DNA from: Flavobacteriaceae bacterium
GTDB taxonomy: Bacteria > Bacteroidota > Bacteroidia > Flavobacteriales > Flavobacteriaceae
DNA length: 6,849 nucleotides
Direction: 5' to 3'
NCBI GenBank assembly: GCA_018608735.1
Contig: JABAYZ010000261.1
Location: forward strand, 1-6,849
The notes below the pieces were generated by a model. The model did not search any database. It worked only from the letters and a program-made list of their open reading frames with translations, and was not told where the DNA came from. Below, piece by piece: positions 6,113-6,849 of this stretch. Made by a program: the position numbers and the translations under genes. The first letter of the stretch is position 1. Each line of letters starts with the position of its first letter.

Positions 6113-6697
6113 TTAAAATTTAAAATTTAATGATAATCCAAGTTGTGCTGTTGTATCTGGTGTGTTAAAGTCTAAAAAAGGATTAACGGCCAAATTTTCA
6201 TCTACATTATATTGAAGTAAATGCGCATCAACATTAGCATCAATAATATTTAAAGCATATAATCCTAAAGTAATTAATAGTGATAATTCTTTATTTCGTC
6301 TTAATGTACGTTGGGCACGAATGAGTGCTTCATTTGATAAAAGTGGTATATTTCCAGTTCCATAAAACTCATCATCCGTAAATCCAGCCAATCGTCTTTT
6401 GTAAATATTTCTGTATCGATTGTACAGTTTGTCATTGGTTACATAAAAATATATACCTGTTCCAATTGCCGCATATACGATAGGGATTTTCCAATATTTC
6501 TTATTGTAAGCTTGTCCTAGCCCGGGTAAAATAGCAGAATAAAACGCTGCCTTAGATGGCGCTAGGGGGTCTATTGCAGTGGTTTTAAATGAATTGGTAA
6601 CATCAGTTCCTAAAGAATCTAGACTGATCGTTGGGTTTTGAGCAAAATTCACATACCAAAATCCACAAAATATCATGATGAATAAATTTTTATTCAT
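6113..6697 (-). CDS. Exported DUF5683 domain protein
   Basis: A 194-residue protein of unknown function that fits DUF5683 as I know it from Bacteroidetes. The first 20 residues look like a signal peptide: basic MNKN, a hydrophobic core, and a probable cut after FAQ. The domain core begins with SKAAFYSAILPGLGQAYNKK (48-67), next to a hydrophobic helix (about 71-86). An arginine/tyrosine-rich stretch (91-103) and RRNKELSLLITLGLYALNII (133-152) follow. Asp153, Asp157 and His159 in DANVDAHL come just after the last helix. It ends in alternating residues with C-terminal Phe (LGLSLNFKF), a pattern also seen in outer-membrane strands, but the protein is too small for me to call it a barrel. I chose the ATG at 6697 because it overlaps the parB stop by 8 nt and starts a good signal peptide; a TTG at 6706 would add three residues. 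Its place between parB and dapB is recalled as conserved. Confidence 0.88.
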   Translation of the reverse strand: MNKNLFIMIFCGFWYVNFAQNPTISLDSLGTDVTNSFKTTAIDPLAPSKAAFYSAILPGLGQAYNKKYWKIPIVYAAIGTGIYFYVTNDKLYNRYRNIYKRRLAGFTDDEFYGTGNIPLLSNEALIRAQRTLRRNKELSLLITLGLYALNIIDANVDAHLLQYNVDENLAVNPFLDFNTPDTTAQLGLSLNFKF

Positions 6698-6849
6698 CAC
6701 GTTCAACTAATTTTAATATGCGGTTATAATCTTCTTTAGAATGAAAAGGGATTTGTATTTTCCCTCCTCCATTTTTCTCCATTTTAATATCAATTTTATG
6801 ACCAAAATAAGCAGCAATTTTTTGTACTCCTTTTTCAACAAAATTTGGA
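6690..6849 (-). CDS. parB: Chromosome-partitioning protein ParB, C-terminal end (partial)
   Basis: The last 52 codons of a gene that starts right of the window and stops with TAA at 6692-6690. The visible piece begins NFVEKGVQKIAAYFGHKIDI and continues through a Gly-rich turn (MEKNGGGK), then IQIPFHSKEDYNRILKLV. This helix - strand - glycine turn - strand - helix pattern (FGxKIxI, GKIxIPF, SxEDxxRIL) is the C-terminal dimerisation domain of chromosomal ParB. ParB binds parS sites, spreads as a CTP-dependent clamp and works with ParA in origin segregation. The parS-binding and CTPase regions lie outside the window. The 8-nt overlap with DUF5683 suggests translational coupling at the head of the minus-strand operon. 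Confidence 0.9.
   Translation of the reverse strand, partial: PNFVEKGVQKIAAYFGHKIDIKMEKNGGGKIQIPFHSKEDYNRILKLVERDE

Noticed and set aside
6111..6130. AT-rich palindromic repeat (TTTTAAAATTTAAAATTT) at the dapB/DUF5683 junction as an operator
   Set aside because: It encodes the end of DUF5683 (NFKF, stop) plus the A/T-rich leader common before starts in this phylum. Such low-complexity strings are expected in AT-rich DNA.
6698..6706. TTG at 6706 as the DUF5683 start
   Set aside because: The ATG at 6697 gives a compact signal peptide starting MNKN; the TTG adds only three residues and has no visible ribosome-binding support.
1..6849. parS sites near parB
   Set aside because: I scanned for the central CACGTG of the parS consensus and found only partial ACGTG strings, none flanked by GTT/AAC arms.
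1..6849. Mobile element, CRISPR array, tRNA/rRNA, toxin-antitoxin or phage-defence genes
   Set aside because: Coding is nearly continuous with recognisable housekeeping families. I saw no terminal inverted repeats, regularly spaced repeats, tRNA-like arms or transposase motifs, and no gene-free stretch longer than 60 nt.

Overview
The window is an ordinary, densely packed piece of a chromosome from the Bacteroidota, most likely the family Flavobacteriaceae. Four things point there: visibly AT-rich DNA; translation starts preceded by A/T-rich leaders with no Shine-Dalgarno sequence; a 533-residue signal peptidase I of the enlarged Bacteroidetes form; and the gene order mutL - rhomboid - rhomboid - endo/exonuclease/phosphatase facing wbqC-like - lepB - dapB - DUF5683 - parB, which I recall as conserved synteny in flavobacteria. 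The genus cannot be fixed by eye. I see no mobile element, CRISPR array, RNA gene, prophage or defence cassette, and no broken gene. Only the two genes cut by the window edges are incomplete.

Left half (1-2820, + strand): the last 33 codons of mutL, then two tandem rhomboid intramembrane serine proteases and a membrane-anchored endonuclease/exonuclease/phosphatase (EEP) family protein. The four genes are separated by 1 nt, a 1-nt TAATG overlap and 6 nt, so they look like one translationally coupled transcript. The EEP gene appears to start at TTG.

Right half (2809-6849, - strand, read right to left): the 3' end of parB, a DUF5683 protein with a signal peptide, dapB, then after a 60-nt gap lepB, a WbqC-like protein and a small DUF6122-like membrane protein. 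Apart from the 60-nt gap, spacings run from an 8-nt overlap to 9 nt. The gap upstream of lepB holds the only promoter-like sequence I can point to. The two gene sets converge tail to tail with a 12-nt overlap at 2809-2820 and no clear terminator between them.

Functionally the region mixes housekeeping tasks: mismatch repair (MutL), chromosome partitioning (ParB), diaminopimelate/lysine synthesis (DapB), secretory signal peptide removal (LepB) and intramembrane proteolysis (two rhomboids). Several poorly characterised envelope proteins sit among them. A common theme is the cell envelope, since DapB feeds peptidoglycan precursors and LepB, the rhomboids, the EEP protein, DUF6122 and DUF5683 are all membrane or exported proteins. 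No single pathway joins them all. I found no convincing undescribed system. The most interesting leads are the predicted periplasmic EEP enzyme beside two rhomboids, the His/Asp-rich DUF6122 membrane protein, and the split, enlarged LepB catalytic domain.
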